A program made the position numbers and the translations under genes. A stretch of 32,442 nucleotides of DNA from Alsobacter sp040380755 (GTDB taxonomy: Bacteria; Pseudomonadota; Alphaproteobacteria; Rhizobiales; Beijerinckiaceae): NCBI GenBank assembly GCA_040380755.1, contig JBEIIL010000036.1, forward strand, positions 1 through 32,442. Reading direction: 5' to 3'. Position 1 is the first letter of the stretch. Each line of letters opens with the position of its first letter. The notes under the pieces were generated by a model, which worked only from the letters and a program-made list of their open reading frames with translations, did not search any database and had not been told where the DNA came from. Below are positions 21,706 through 29,492 of this stretch, in pieces.

Positions 21706-23091
21706 TCAGCTGGTCGCGGGCTGGCGCTCGCGGGACGTAGGTTCGGCGCGCAGCAGCGCGCGCACGCTGCTCGACGCCGCCACCTGGCCCTTGTTGGCGA
21801 AGGCCTCGTGGTTCCGTTCGATATGGTCGAGATCGTACAGATAGTTGACCATCAGGCCCTGGCCCTGGGCCAGCCCCTTGGTCGACACGTCCCCCAGCCA
21901 GTTGATGCGCTCCAGTCGCGCGCCATTGCCGAGATGGAAGCGTGCGACGGGGTCGACAGGCCGGCCACCCGGCGTGCGGGCCCGCAGATAGTAGTGAGCC
22001 GCCAGGGGCGCCAGCACTTTCCGCAAGGCCTCCGCTACGCCTGCGTTGAGGTGCCACCCGGGCGTGTCCAGTGCCGCCAGCACTCTTGCATCGTCGGCCG
22101 TCACCGCCGGGCGGCGGCCGGCCTCGCCGGTGCCGGCCTCGCCCGGTGCAGCCTGTGCGCGCCGCTCGCCTGCCAGCCAGACGGCGAAGCCCGGCGCCGG
22201 CGACAGGGTGACGAACGTTTTGAGCGCCGGCGCTGTCCGCGCCAGCTCTTCCACCACCTGCTTGATGAGGAAATTGCCGAACGAGATGCCGCGCAGCCCC
22301 TCCTGGCAGTTGGAGATCGAATAGAAAACAGCAGTCGTGGCCTGCGCTGGCTCGACGATCGGGCGGTCGGGCGCCAGCAGGCTGGTGATCGAGCCTGGAA
22401 TCTCGCGCGTCAGCGCCACCTCGACGAAGATCAGCGGCTCATCGACGATCTGCGGATGGAAGAAGGCGAAGCAGCGCCGGTCCGGCGGCTCCAGTCGGCG
22501 ACGCAGATCGTCCCAGCTCTCGATCGCGTGCACCGCCTCGTAGCGGATGATCTTTTCGAGGATGTTTGCGGGTGTCGACCAGTCGATCGGCCGCAGCACC
22601 AGGAAGCCCCGGTTGAACCACGACGAGAACAGGTGCTGGAAGTCAGCATCCAAAGCCGCCAGCTCGGGCGCGTCGACCTGGTGCCGGAACAGCTCTTCGC
22701 GCAGGCGCACCAGCCGCAGGGTTCCGCCAGGCGACAGGTTCAGCCGGCGGATCACCTCCTGCCGGGCGGGCTCGGCTGCCTTGTGCAGGTCCAGCAGCGT
22801 GGTGTGGTCGGGGTGCTTCTGGTAGGCGGCAATCGCCCGCTCCAGCCGTTGCGGCTCGGCGCCGAAGCCCGTCACCAGGTCGACCAGGAAGCGTCGGCGC
22901 ATCGGCGGCGGCAGCGCATCGCAGCGGTCGAGGATCTCCTGTGCCAGCGCCACGCCCGATGCCTCGCCCCGGCTCGACAGAAGATCCCGGCACAGGGCCG
23001 GCAAATCGCGCGCACTGGACCCCGGGCGGCTGGCAATGATCGCCCGCCCCCGGTCCGCGATCGTCTGCATGAGATCGCCGAAAAAGCTCAT
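21706..23091 (-). CDS. matA: Malonyl-CoA decarboxylase
   Basis: A 461-residue malonyl-CoA decarboxylase, which releases CO2 to give acetyl-CoA. An N-terminal helical domain (residues about 1-110) precedes the acetyltransferase-like catalytic domain. The catalytic domain includes FFHPQIVDEPLIFVEVALT, SISNCQEGLRGISFGNFLIK, LSPAPGF and the late ARFHLGNGARLERINWLGD with the probable catalytic histidine. With MatB it converts malonate to acetyl-CoA. The ATG at 23091 gives the usual bacterial length. An insert of about 20 residues rich in Ala, Gly, Glu and Arg (near APGEAGTGEAGRRP) looks like a variable loop. No matC transporter or matR regulator is adjacent in this window; the DUF3095 gene lies 73 bp upstream instead. 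Confidence 0.95.
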   Translation of the reverse strand: MSFFGDLMQTIADRGRAIIASRPGSSARDLPALCRDLLSSRGEASGVALAQEILDRCDALPPPMRRRFLVDLVTGFGAEPQRLERAIAAYQKHPDHTTLLDLHKAAEPARQEVIRRLNLSPGGTLRLVRLREELFRHQVDAPELAALDADFQHLFSSWFNRGFLVLRPIDWSTPANILEKIIRYEAVHAIESWDDLRRRLEPPDRRCFAFFHPQIVDEPLIFVEVALTREIPGSITSLLAPDRPIVEPAQATTAVFYSISNCQEGLRGISFGNFLIKQVVEELARTAPALKTFVTLSPAPGFAVWLAGERRAQAAPGEAGTGEAGRRPAVTADDARVLAALDTPGWHLNAGVAEALRKVLAPLAAHYYLRARTPGGRPVDPVARFHLGNGARLERINWLGDVSTKGLAQGQGLMVNYLYDLDHIERNHEAFANKGQVAASSSVRALLRAEPTSRERQPATS

Positions 23092-23164
23092 CTCGCCCGT
23101 TCCGTTCCGCCCGGTGTCATGGTCGCCGTTTCGCGGGCCGGCCGCAACAGGCCCGATCGGCCGG

Positions 23165-24328
23165 TCAGTTCAGGGTCGCCTTCAGGGCCTGTGCGGCCCG
23201 TGTGTATCCGCCGTCGCCGCCATCGACGAAATGGACGTGCAGCCCCTCCTGCACGGAGGTGACAATACAGGTCATCAGCGCGGTCTCGGACACGTGGAGC
23301 CCGTAGCGCAGCTCACCGGCCTCCGCCCGCCTCGCGAGATCCTGCGACAGCGCCTCCAGTGCCGCCGACGAGCAGTCGAACACCAGTGTCAGGGTCGAGT
23401 CATAGCGCCCGAAATCCGTGTTCGAGGCGGTTTCCTCCCGGTAGCGGACGGGATCAAACCAGCCGAACGGCTTCTCTCGCCGCAGGATGATGAACGAGAA
23501 CAGCGTCCGCGCCAGCAGGAACACCGCCTCGATGAACGGCGGCCGGTCCTTTTGCGCCCGCGCCTCGAGCCAAAGGCCCTTGGGCGGCCAGGCCGGGACG
23601 AGGGTCTCCGGCTTCACCGGCCGGACATCGCCCGACCGTCCGGCAACCGCGGCAAGGTCGGCGTAGAGCGCCGCCGGATCGCCCTCGGTCTGGACGATGA
23701 TGGTGGCCATGCGGCCGTTGACCGAGCGCAGCTCATTCCAGCGGCACGAAAGGCCGGTGAGATCGGGCAGCACCCCGTCGTCGAGCTCCGCCGGGATCAC
23801 GCCGGCGGTGGCGAGATCGGGATTGCCCCTGCCCTTGAGGCTGGACTCGTACAGGCTCACCCCGCCACCCTCGAACAGGCCGAAATGATTGCCCGGGGAG
23901 GGCTCGAAGCGGGCGACCCGCAGGTCTGCTCCGTGCCGGCGCAGCAGTCCGACGGGGACGAGGCCGGCCCGCAGATCGAGCCCGTGTTCGCGCGCAGCCA
24001 TGCCGCGCAGCCGCGCCAGTTCACGTCGCGCCGCCTCTGCATAGCGGGACGGCACCAGAACGGCAGCGCCGTCGCCACCAAACAGCACCGGCACCGGCAC
24101 CGGAGCACACAGGTTCTTCAGCGCCGCAATGGTGCCTGCAGCGACGAAATTGACGGTGCGATGGGCCCCGCGCGCGACGGCAGCCGTGGAGTCGCTGACG
24201 TCCGTGACGGCGAGGTACCAGTCGTCCGGCGCCGGCCGGTATCCGGCACCTGCAAAAGCCTGACCGGGCAGGCTCAGAGGCGCCAGCGACGCAAAGAAAT
24301 CCGTCGTGTCGAGAGCGTCCTGGGTCAT
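23165..24328 (-). CDS. DUF3095 family protein (nucleotide-cyclase-like N-terminal region)
   Basis: A 387-residue cytoplasmic protein matching DUF3095. The N-terminal part has DDWYLAVTDVSDSTAAVARG followed by VNFVAAGTIAALKN and VLFGGDGAAVLVPS. This resembles class III cyclase/GGDEF folds with a metal-binding aspartate and a GGDG turn. The middle holds GLSCRWNELRSVNGR, and the C-terminal half has LLARTLFSFIILRREKPFGWFDPVRYREE. The biochemical function is not established. The ATG at 24328 has GAAGGA eight bases upstream; a longer frame is rejected. It precedes matA on the same strand with a 73-bp gap, so it may belong to the malonate transcript, which is an unusual partner. Confidence 0.82.
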   Translation of the reverse strand: MTQDALDTTDFFASLAPLSLPGQAFAGAGYRPAPDDWYLAVTDVSDSTAAVARGAHRTVNFVAAGTIAALKNLCAPVPVPVLFGGDGAAVLVPSRYAEAARRELARLRGMAAREHGLDLRAGLVPVGLLRRHGADLRVARFEPSPGNHFGLFEGGGVSLYESSLKGRGNPDLATAGVIPAELDDGVLPDLTGLSCRWNELRSVNGRMATIIVQTEGDPAALYADLAAVAGRSGDVRPVKPETLVPAWPPKGLWLEARAQKDRPPFIEAVFLLARTLFSFIILRREKPFGWFDPVRYREETASNTDFGRYDSTLTLVFDCSSAALEALSQDLARRAEAGELRYGLHVSETALMTCIVTSVQEGLHVHFVDGGDGGYTRAAQALKATLN

Positions 24329-24414
24329 GACGTGTCCTTCCCCGGCGCAAAACCTAGCATGACCGTGCTTTGCAACAGGGACAGCGGAACCGTCCACGAC
24401 GGGTGCCGTTGAAG

Positions 24415-24657
24415 GTGGGCGGGCACGAGGAGAACCCGCATGAGACTTTGCTTGGTATCGTCACCGGCGTCCTGCTGACCATTGCCGTTGCTTTTATGTG
24501 TGACGCGTCGGTTCCCGAAGGCCAACCGAAGATGGTCAACTGGGACGTTGCCACCATGAGCGTGCGGTCCGCCGGCGAGCAGATCAGCAAGGGCTGGTCG
24601 CAACTGACGGAACACAGGGACGGTGCCACTCCGGCCGGCAGCCCCGGCGCGACGTGA
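24415..24657 (+). CDS. Small single-pass membrane protein with a disturbed start (possible 1-nt deletion)
   Basis: The frame encodes an N-terminal hydrophobic helix (TLLGIVTGVLLTIAVAF), then VNWDVATMSVRSAGEQISKGWSQL, a pattern I recall from short rhizobial membrane proteins that begin MR-x-(L/I)-x-G. Here the ideal start, GAGGAG (24427-24432), a 7-nt spacer and ATG (24440), is one base out of frame with the helix; that ATG frame stops after 12 codons. The protein as it stands must start at a GTG (24415) lacking a good Shine-Dalgarno, or the gene has lost one base just after the ATG. Sequencing error is also possible. It is divergent from the DUF3095 gene and convergent with the esterase. Confidence 0.5.
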   Translation: MGGHEENPHETLLGIVTGVLLTIAVAFMCDASVPEGQPKMVNWDVATMSVRSAGEQISKGWSQLTEHRDGATPAGSPGAT

Positions 24658-24660
24658 ACA

Positions 24661-25542
24661 TCAGGCCTTGTGAACGAAGGCCACAATCTCGTCCAGCACC
24701 GGCGCCTTTCCCCGGAACGGCTGCGACACCGCCAGCAGAATGCCGGCATGACCGACATCCGGATAGATCCGCTCGACAACCGGCGCCCGAACCGCCCGCA
24801 GCCGCGCCGCCAGCCTCACGGTGTTGCGCGGATAGACGGTCGTGTCGGCCTCTCCGGACGCGACAAAGGTCCGCGGCGCACCCGCGTTCGCGACAAGCAC
24901 CGGTTGGGTCTCGGCCGGTCGCGGCCACGCGCCGAAGGCATTGATCGTCGCCGACACGTCGTACGGCAGAAAATCGTACGGACCGGCCAGACCGACGAAG
25001 CCGGCCAGAGGCGGGCCGCGAAACCCTGCAGCGCGCAGATAGGACGGCACCAGCGCCACCATGGCGGCGTTGTAGGCCCCAGCGGAATGCCCCATCACCA
25101 CGATCCGGCGCGGATCGCCGCCATAGCGAGCGATGTGGGTTGTCGTCCACGCCGTCGCCGCCGCCACATCGTCAACGAAGGCCGGAAACCGCACCTCGGG
25201 CACCAGCCGGTAGTCCACCACCGCTGTGACGATGCCACGGCTCGCGAGCGCACGCCCGACAAACGCGTACTCGGAGCGGCTGCCACCGGTCCACGAGCCG
25301 CCATAGACGAAGACCACGACCGGCGCCGGGCGGCGGCCAGCCACGGCGCCTGAGGGGCTGTAGATGTCCAGCCTTTGGCGCGGGTGCGCCCCATAGCCGA
25401 TGCCCTCAGCGACACGGTCGGCGCCGTCGTCCACCGGAACGACGGCGTTGAAGGCACCCACGGCCGAACAGGAGGCCAGCGCCGGCAAGGCGCCAAGGCC
25501 GAGCAGCAGCCGGCGGCGGGAGGGGATCGGGTCGTGCGGCAT
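24661..25542 (-). CDS. Alpha/beta hydrolase (carboxylesterase-like) lipoprotein
   Basis: A 293-residue esterase of the BD-FAE/HSL-like type. The N-terminus SRRRLLLGLGALPALASC contains a twin-arginine-like stretch and a lipobox with C25, so the protein is probably exported and lipid-anchored. The oxyanion motif is VYGGSW (79-84, a variant of HGGxW), and the nucleophile is S153 in GHSAG (151-155). The acid lies in ASGEADTTVYP and the histidine in YPDVGHAGILL. The ATG at 25542 is preferred over the upstream start at 25578, which lies before a charged stretch. It is convergent with the small membrane protein gene and divergent from the livK-type remnant. The substrate is not evident. Confidence 0.85.
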   Translation of the reverse strand: MPHDPIPSRRRLLLGLGALPALASCSAVGAFNAVVPVDDGADRVAEGIGYGAHPRQRLDIYSPSGAVAGRRPAPVVVFVYGGSWTGGSRSEYAFVGRALASRGIVTAVVDYRLVPEVRFPAFVDDVAAATAWTTTHIARYGGDPRRIVVMGHSAGAYNAAMVALVPSYLRAAGFRGPPLAGFVGLAGPYDFLPYDVSATINAFGAWPRPAETQPVLVANAGAPRTFVASGEADTTVYPRNTVRLAARLRAVRAPVVERIYPDVGHAGILLAVSQPFRGKAPVLDEIVAFVHKA

Positions 25543-25754
25543 CGGACCTCGGGGGAGACGGCATCGGAACGCGGACAATGACCTGCTGCAAACGGCCGCG
25601 TCGATGCGACGGTTTCAGCCTTTGGCCCGGTTCACACGATCTTTATGGCGATCTGACGCCCGTCGCGGGCGCGGATTGGCGCAACAGGTTGGTCAATCGC
25701 CCCGAACAACTCAGTTTCGTGCAGCAGTCCCAGCACTACTGTGGCGCCACACCG

Positions 25755-26443
25755 CTCATGCTGGATTGCGACCAGTTGAAGGCGAGGCAGGTCGCCGTGC
25801 TGTGGGTCAACAACGATTTCGGCAAGGGTGGCCGCGACGCCTTCATTCGCGAGATGAACGCACGCAACATCAAGGTCGTGGGCGACATCTCCACCGAGCA
25901 GTGGCAGGTCGACTTCGCCGCCGACGTGGCCAAGCTGAAGTCAGTGCCGGCGGACGCCGTGTTCGTCTACACCAACGAGGAAGAGAGCGCCCGCTTCCTG
26001 CTCGAGGCCCGCCGCCAGGGCCTCACCAATCCGCTGATCGGCGAGAAACCCTGCTCAGCCAGAAGGTGACCGAGCTGGCCGGCCCTGCGGCGAATGGGGT
26101 GTGCGGCCATGTCGGCCTGTCAACCGATGCGCCGATCGAGGCCGTGAAGGCCTTCTCTGATAAATTCCGCAAGCGCTTCAACGACATCGCCGACCACAAC
26201 GGCATCAAGGGCTACACCGCCATCTACACGATCAAGCACGTGACCGAAAAGATCGGCAAATTCGACTCCAAGCTGTTCGCCAAGACCCTGCACGGGCTGA
26301 CCATCACACCCGGCCAGGAGCCTGGCATCCTCATGGAGACGACCTGGGACGACAAGGGCGACATCGACCGGATCAGCTTCCTGGCCGAGGTCTCCGAGGG
26401 CAAGCAGAAGATCGTCCAGACCCTGCCCAAGCTCAGCAAGTAA
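25755..26443 (+). pseudogene. Truncated, frameshifted branched-chain-type ABC transporter substrate-binding protein (LivK-like)
   Basis: The sequence resembles the C-terminal 60% of periplasmic LivK-type binding proteins. One frame (to about 26045) reads AVLWVNNDFGKGGRDAFIRE, then FVYTNEEESARFLLEARRQG and NPLIGE. It then breaks, and the text continues one frame back as TLLSQKVTELAGPAANGV, GHVGLSTDAPIEAVKAFSDK, HNGIKGYTAIYTIKHVTEKI, GLTITPGQEPGILMETTWDD and a normal C-terminus at 26443. The junction GAGAAACCCTGCTC looks like a one-base loss from a Glu-Thr-Thr-Leu-Leu coding run. The signal peptide and first lobe are absent; 25543-25754 shows no homologous text. It cannot make a working binding protein. 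It lies upstream of the amidohydrolase, perhaps a former uptake partner. Confidence 0.82.
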
Positions 26444-26501
26444 GCGGCACAATCGGCTGGCGCGCGGCGCCCAGAGGCGTCGTGTCCGCACGGAGACAAC
26501 C

Positions 26502-27335
26502 ATGGCGGTGTTCAGCGAACCGAAGATCGACAGCCACTGCCACATTGTCGACCCGGCGCGCGTCCCCTTTGCGCCCGACACGCCCTACCGCCCTTCCGGA
26601 CAGGAGATCGCGCCACTCGACCAGTTCTGGCCCGTGATGGAGACCTACGGCGTCACCCATGCGCTGCTGGTCGGCCCCAATTCCGGCTACGGCATCGACA
26701 ATCGCTGCCTGCTCGATGCCCTCGCCCGCGGTGGTGGCCGCCTCAAGGGTGTCGCGGTGGTGCCGCTCGACACGCCTTTCGACCGGCTCGACGCGCTGCG
26801 CAAGGCCGGGGTCGTCGGCATCGCCTTCAACGCCACCGTGCACGGAACCGACGACTATCTGCAGGTGAGTGACCTGCTGGCGAAGATGACGGAGCTCGAC
26901 CTGTTCCTCAACCTGCAGGTCGAGGGCGACCAGCTTGTGGCCCTGATGCCGTTGATCGATCGGCATGCACCCCGTCTGTTCGTCGACCATTGCGGTCGCC
27001 CGATCCGCAAGAACGGGCTCGGCCAGCCCGGTTCCCAGGACCTGCTGGCGCTGGGCCGCGAGGGCCGCGCCGCTGTCAAGCTGTCCGGCTACCAGAAGTT
27101 CTCGCGGCTGCCCTGGCCGCACGAGGACGCCTGGGACTATGCCCACGCGCTGCTCGACTCCTTCTCGCCTGAGGCCTGCCTGTGGGCCTCCGACTGGCCC
27201 TCTCTGCGCGCCACCGCCCGCGTCGACTACGGGCCGATGCTGGAACTGGCCCGGCGCGTGATGCCCGACCCGCAGGTCCGCCGGGCGGTGTTCCACGACA
27301 CCCCGGCCCGGCTGCTCGGCTTCGACCAGCCCTGA
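26502..27335 (+). CDS. Amidohydrolase family protein (2-pyrone-4,6-dicarboxylate hydrolase-like)
   Basis: A 277-residue TIM-barrel metal-dependent hydrolase of the amidohydrolase-2 group. The metal-binding start is KIDSHCHIVDP (H12, H14), followed by FNATVHGTDDYLQ, LFVDHCGRPIR (about 158-168) and LWASDWPSLR with the barrel-end aspartate. This resembles LigI-type lactonases acting on 2-pyrone-4,6-dicarboxylate or related lactones; the exact substrate is uncertain. GGAGA lies seven bases before the ATG at 26502. It follows the broken livK-like gene by 58 bp, consistent with a former uptake-plus-catabolism pair, and is convergent with the Anbu gene. Confidence 0.85.
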   Translation: MAVFSEPKIDSHCHIVDPARVPFAPDTPYRPSGQEIAPLDQFWPVMETYGVTHALLVGPNSGYGIDNRCLLDALARGGGRLKGVAVVPLDTPFDRLDALRKAGVVGIAFNATVHGTDDYLQVSDLLAKMTELDLFLNLQVEGDQLVALMPLIDRHAPRLFVDHCGRPIRKNGLGQPGSQDLLALGREGRAAVKLSGYQKFSRLPWPHEDAWDYAHALLDSFSPEACLWASDWPSLRATARVDYGPMLELARRVMPDPQVRRAVFHDTPARLLGFDQP

Positions 27336-27351
27336 TGCCCGCCGTCCCGGC

Positions 27352-28098
27352 TCAGAAGGTCGGAGCCGGCAGCGAATCCACCACCTGCGCCAGCCCGGTG
27401 GCGTAGCCGTCGCGCAGCGTCTTCCAGTAGGCGTTCTCGGCGTCGAATGTGATCAGCTTGGCCGCCGACAGGCTGTCGGCCTCGTAGATCAGCATGTCGA
27501 TGGGCGGCGCCACCGACAGATTGCTGCGGATGGTGGCGTCGAAGGACAGCAGCGACAGCTTGGCGGCCTCGTCGAGGTCGCTGGTGCGCGCCAGCGCCCG
27601 GTCGAGGATCGGCTTGCCATATTTGGTCTCGCCCAGCTGGAAGAACTGGGTCCGCCCGGCCGCCTCGATGAAGTTGCCGGCCGAATAGATCTGGAACAGC
27701 CGGTGCGTCTCGCCGGCGATCTGCCCGCCCACCAGGAAGGTCGCATCCGGATCGCCATAGGGCTGCACATAGGTCTTGTTGCGCCCCACCACGATCCGCA
27801 GCACATCGCCGACGATCTGCGCCACGTCGAACATCGTGCGCGCCGCGAGAACATCCTGGCTGAGCCCGTCGCCCCCCTCCTCCCCCTGCGAGTTCCCGGC
27901 AGCCTGCCGCAGCGTGGTGATCACCGCCTGGGTGGTGGCGAGGTTGCCGGCCGACAGGATGGCGATCACCCGCTCGCCCGGGCGCTGGAACAGGGCCGTC
28001 TTTTTCACCACCATGATCTGGTCGACGCTGGCGCTGGAGCGCGAGTCGGAGGCAAGCACGAGCCCGCAGGGAAGCATGATGCCGAGGCAATAGGTCAT
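27352..28098 (-). CDS. Anbu / proteasome-type protease
   Basis: A 248-residue N-terminal-nucleophile hydrolase of the bacterial Anbu group, related to HslV and proteasome beta subunits. It starts MTYCLGIMLPCGLVLASDSR, so removal of Met1 exposes the catalytic Thr. The conserved ASDSR, a later lysine (VVKKTALF) and AGNLATTQAVI fit the fold. The ATG at 28098 is fixed by the N-terminal threonine requirement; the longer frame is rejected. Anbu genes usually sit with transglutaminase-like, alpha-E and ATP-grasp (circularly permuted) genes. None is present here, where the neighbours are an amidohydrolase and a divergent glutaminase. Confidence 0.92.
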   Translation of the reverse strand: MTYCLGIMLPCGLVLASDSRSSASVDQIMVVKKTALFQRPGERVIAILSAGNLATTQAVITTLRQAAGNSQGEEGGDGLSQDVLAARTMFDVAQIVGDVLRIVVGRNKTYVQPYGDPDATFLVGGQIAGETHRLFQIYSAGNFIEAAGRTQFFQLGETKYGKPILDRALARTSDLDEAAKLSLLSFDATIRSNLSVAPPIDMLIYEADSLSAAKLITFDAENAYWKTLRDGYATGLAQVVDSLPAPTF

Positions 28099-28200
28099 GG
28101 CGGGGATCCGGCTCGGGGAACGGGCATGGCGATGCCCACGATGCTGCACCATGCTAGTTTGCCGTCACCGCAAGCAACTGCCAATGCATCAGCCAGGGGA

Positions 28201-29139
28201 ATGCGCGTGAAGGGTCCAGGTGGTCTCGCCGACGTCGTCGCACAGGTCTACGACGAGATGGCGACGCACCGTGGCTCGGGCCGCGTGGCAGATTACATCC
28301 CCGCTCTGGCCCGCATCGATCCGCAGCATTTCGGACTGTCGGTCATGACCTGCGACGGCGAACGCGCCGATGCCGGCGATTTCGACACTCCGTTCTCGAT
28401 CCAGAGCATCTCCAAGGTCTTCACCCTCACGCTGGTGCTGGACGCCATCGGCAGCCAGCTTTGGGAGCGTGTCGGCCGCGAACCGTCGGGCTCGCCCTTC
28501 AACTCGATCGTCCAGCTGGAGCGCGAGTTGGGCGTGCCCCGCAACCCGCTGATCAATGCGGGCGCGCTGGTCACCACCGACGCGCTGATGGCCGGCCGGC
28601 CGCCGGAGGCCGCCGTCGCCGACCTCATCGCCTTCCTGCGCACGCGCGCCGGCGACGAAACCATCGGCGTCGACCCCGAAGTCGCCCGCTCCGAGGCCGA
28701 AACCGGCTTCCGCAACGCCAGCCTGGCCAATTTCATCCGCGCCTTCGGCAATCTTCAAAGCCCCGTGGGCGACGTTCTTACGGCCTATTTCGAGCAGTGC
28801 TCGATCCGCATGTCCTGCCTGCAGCTGGCCCGGACCGGCCTTTATCTGGCCAACAGTGGCATCGATCCGTGGAGCGGTGACCGCGTCGCCAGCGTGTCGA
28901 CGGTCCGCCGCATCAATGCGGTGATGATGACCTGTGGCCATTACGACGCCTCAGGCGATTTCGCCTTCAAGGTCGGCCTGCCCGGCAAGAGCGGCGTCGG
29001 CGGAGGGATTCTTGCCATCGCCCCCCGCCGTGCGGCCGTCGCCGTCTGGTCCCCCGGCCTCAACGCCGCCGGTAACTCGCTCGTCGGCTCGCTCGCGCTG
29101 GAGCGGCTGGCGCAGCTGACGGGCTGGTCGGTATTTTAG
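28201..29139 (+). CDS. glsA: Glutaminase A
   Basis: A 312-residue serine-dependent glutaminase (beta-lactamase fold) hydrolysing glutamine to glutamate and ammonia in the cytoplasm. The catalytic Ser-x-x-Lys is S69-I-S-K72 in FSIQSISKVFTL. NPLINAGAL, RNASLANFIRAFGN, YFEQCSI, MTCGHYDASGDFAFKVGLPGKSGVGGG and WSPGLNAAGNS are all family-typical. The length is normal for bacterial GlsA without ankyrin repeats. AGGGGA lies just upstream of the ATG at 28201. It is divergent from the Anbu gene (102-bp gap) and is followed by tRNA-Glu on the opposite strand, whose CCA end is 6 bp past its stop. Confidence 0.95.
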   Translation: MRVKGPGGLADVVAQVYDEMATHRGSGRVADYIPALARIDPQHFGLSVMTCDGERADAGDFDTPFSIQSISKVFTLTLVLDAIGSQLWERVGREPSGSPFNSIVQLERELGVPRNPLINAGALVTTDALMAGRPPEAAVADLIAFLRTRAGDETIGVDPEVARSEAETGFRNASLANFIRAFGNLQSPVGDVLTAYFEQCSIRMSCLQLARTGLYLANSGIDPWSGDRVASVSTVRRINAVMMTCGHYDASGDFAFKVGLPGKSGVGGGILAIAPRRAAVAVWSPGLNAAGNSLVGSLALERLAQLTGWSVF

Positions 29140-29145
29140 GGGGAC

Positions 29146-29220
29146 TGGCGCGGCCTACGGGAGTCGAACCCGTCTCTCCAGCGTGAAAGGCTGGCGTCCT
29201 AACCGATAGACGAAGGCCGC
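29146..29220 (-). tRNA. tRNA-Glu (anticodon TTC)
   Basis: A 75-nt minus-strand cloverleaf. The acceptor GCGGCCT pairs with AGGCCGC, with discriminator G and encoded CCA (29148-29146). The anticodon arm CCAGC-CTTTCAC-GCTGG gives TTC, and the T-arm is GACGGGTTCGACTCCCGT. The glutaminase gene ends 6 bp away on the other strand. Confidence 0.95.
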
Positions 29221-29370
29221 AATCGCGAGCGCGCTTATAGAGGTGAAGCGGGGGCGCCACAAGCCTGCGGGCGGCAGCGCGGCGAAGCGCCGCCGCAGGG
29301 CTATCGCCCGGGCCGGCGCCGCTCTATTCCTGCGACCCTGGGCGGGACTGCACCCTGCCTTGCTGGCCAA

Positions 29371-29409
29371 GCCCTGCCCTTACGCCCTGCCCTTACGCCC
29401 TGCCCCTAA
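29371..29409. repeat. Three tandem copies of a 13-bp unit
   Basis: GCCCTGCCCTTAC is repeated at 29371-29383, 29384-29396 and, with two changes, 29397-29409. It lies in the 272-bp gap between tRNA-Glu and the DMT gene, which otherwise shows no gene or clear signal. Confidence 0.75.
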
Positions 29410-29492
29410 GCTCTGTCCGCCAAACTCTCCCTGCGAAGCCCTCCCTGCCACGCCAATGCCGCCACGCCCCCCACTATGATGTCTTGCCCATC

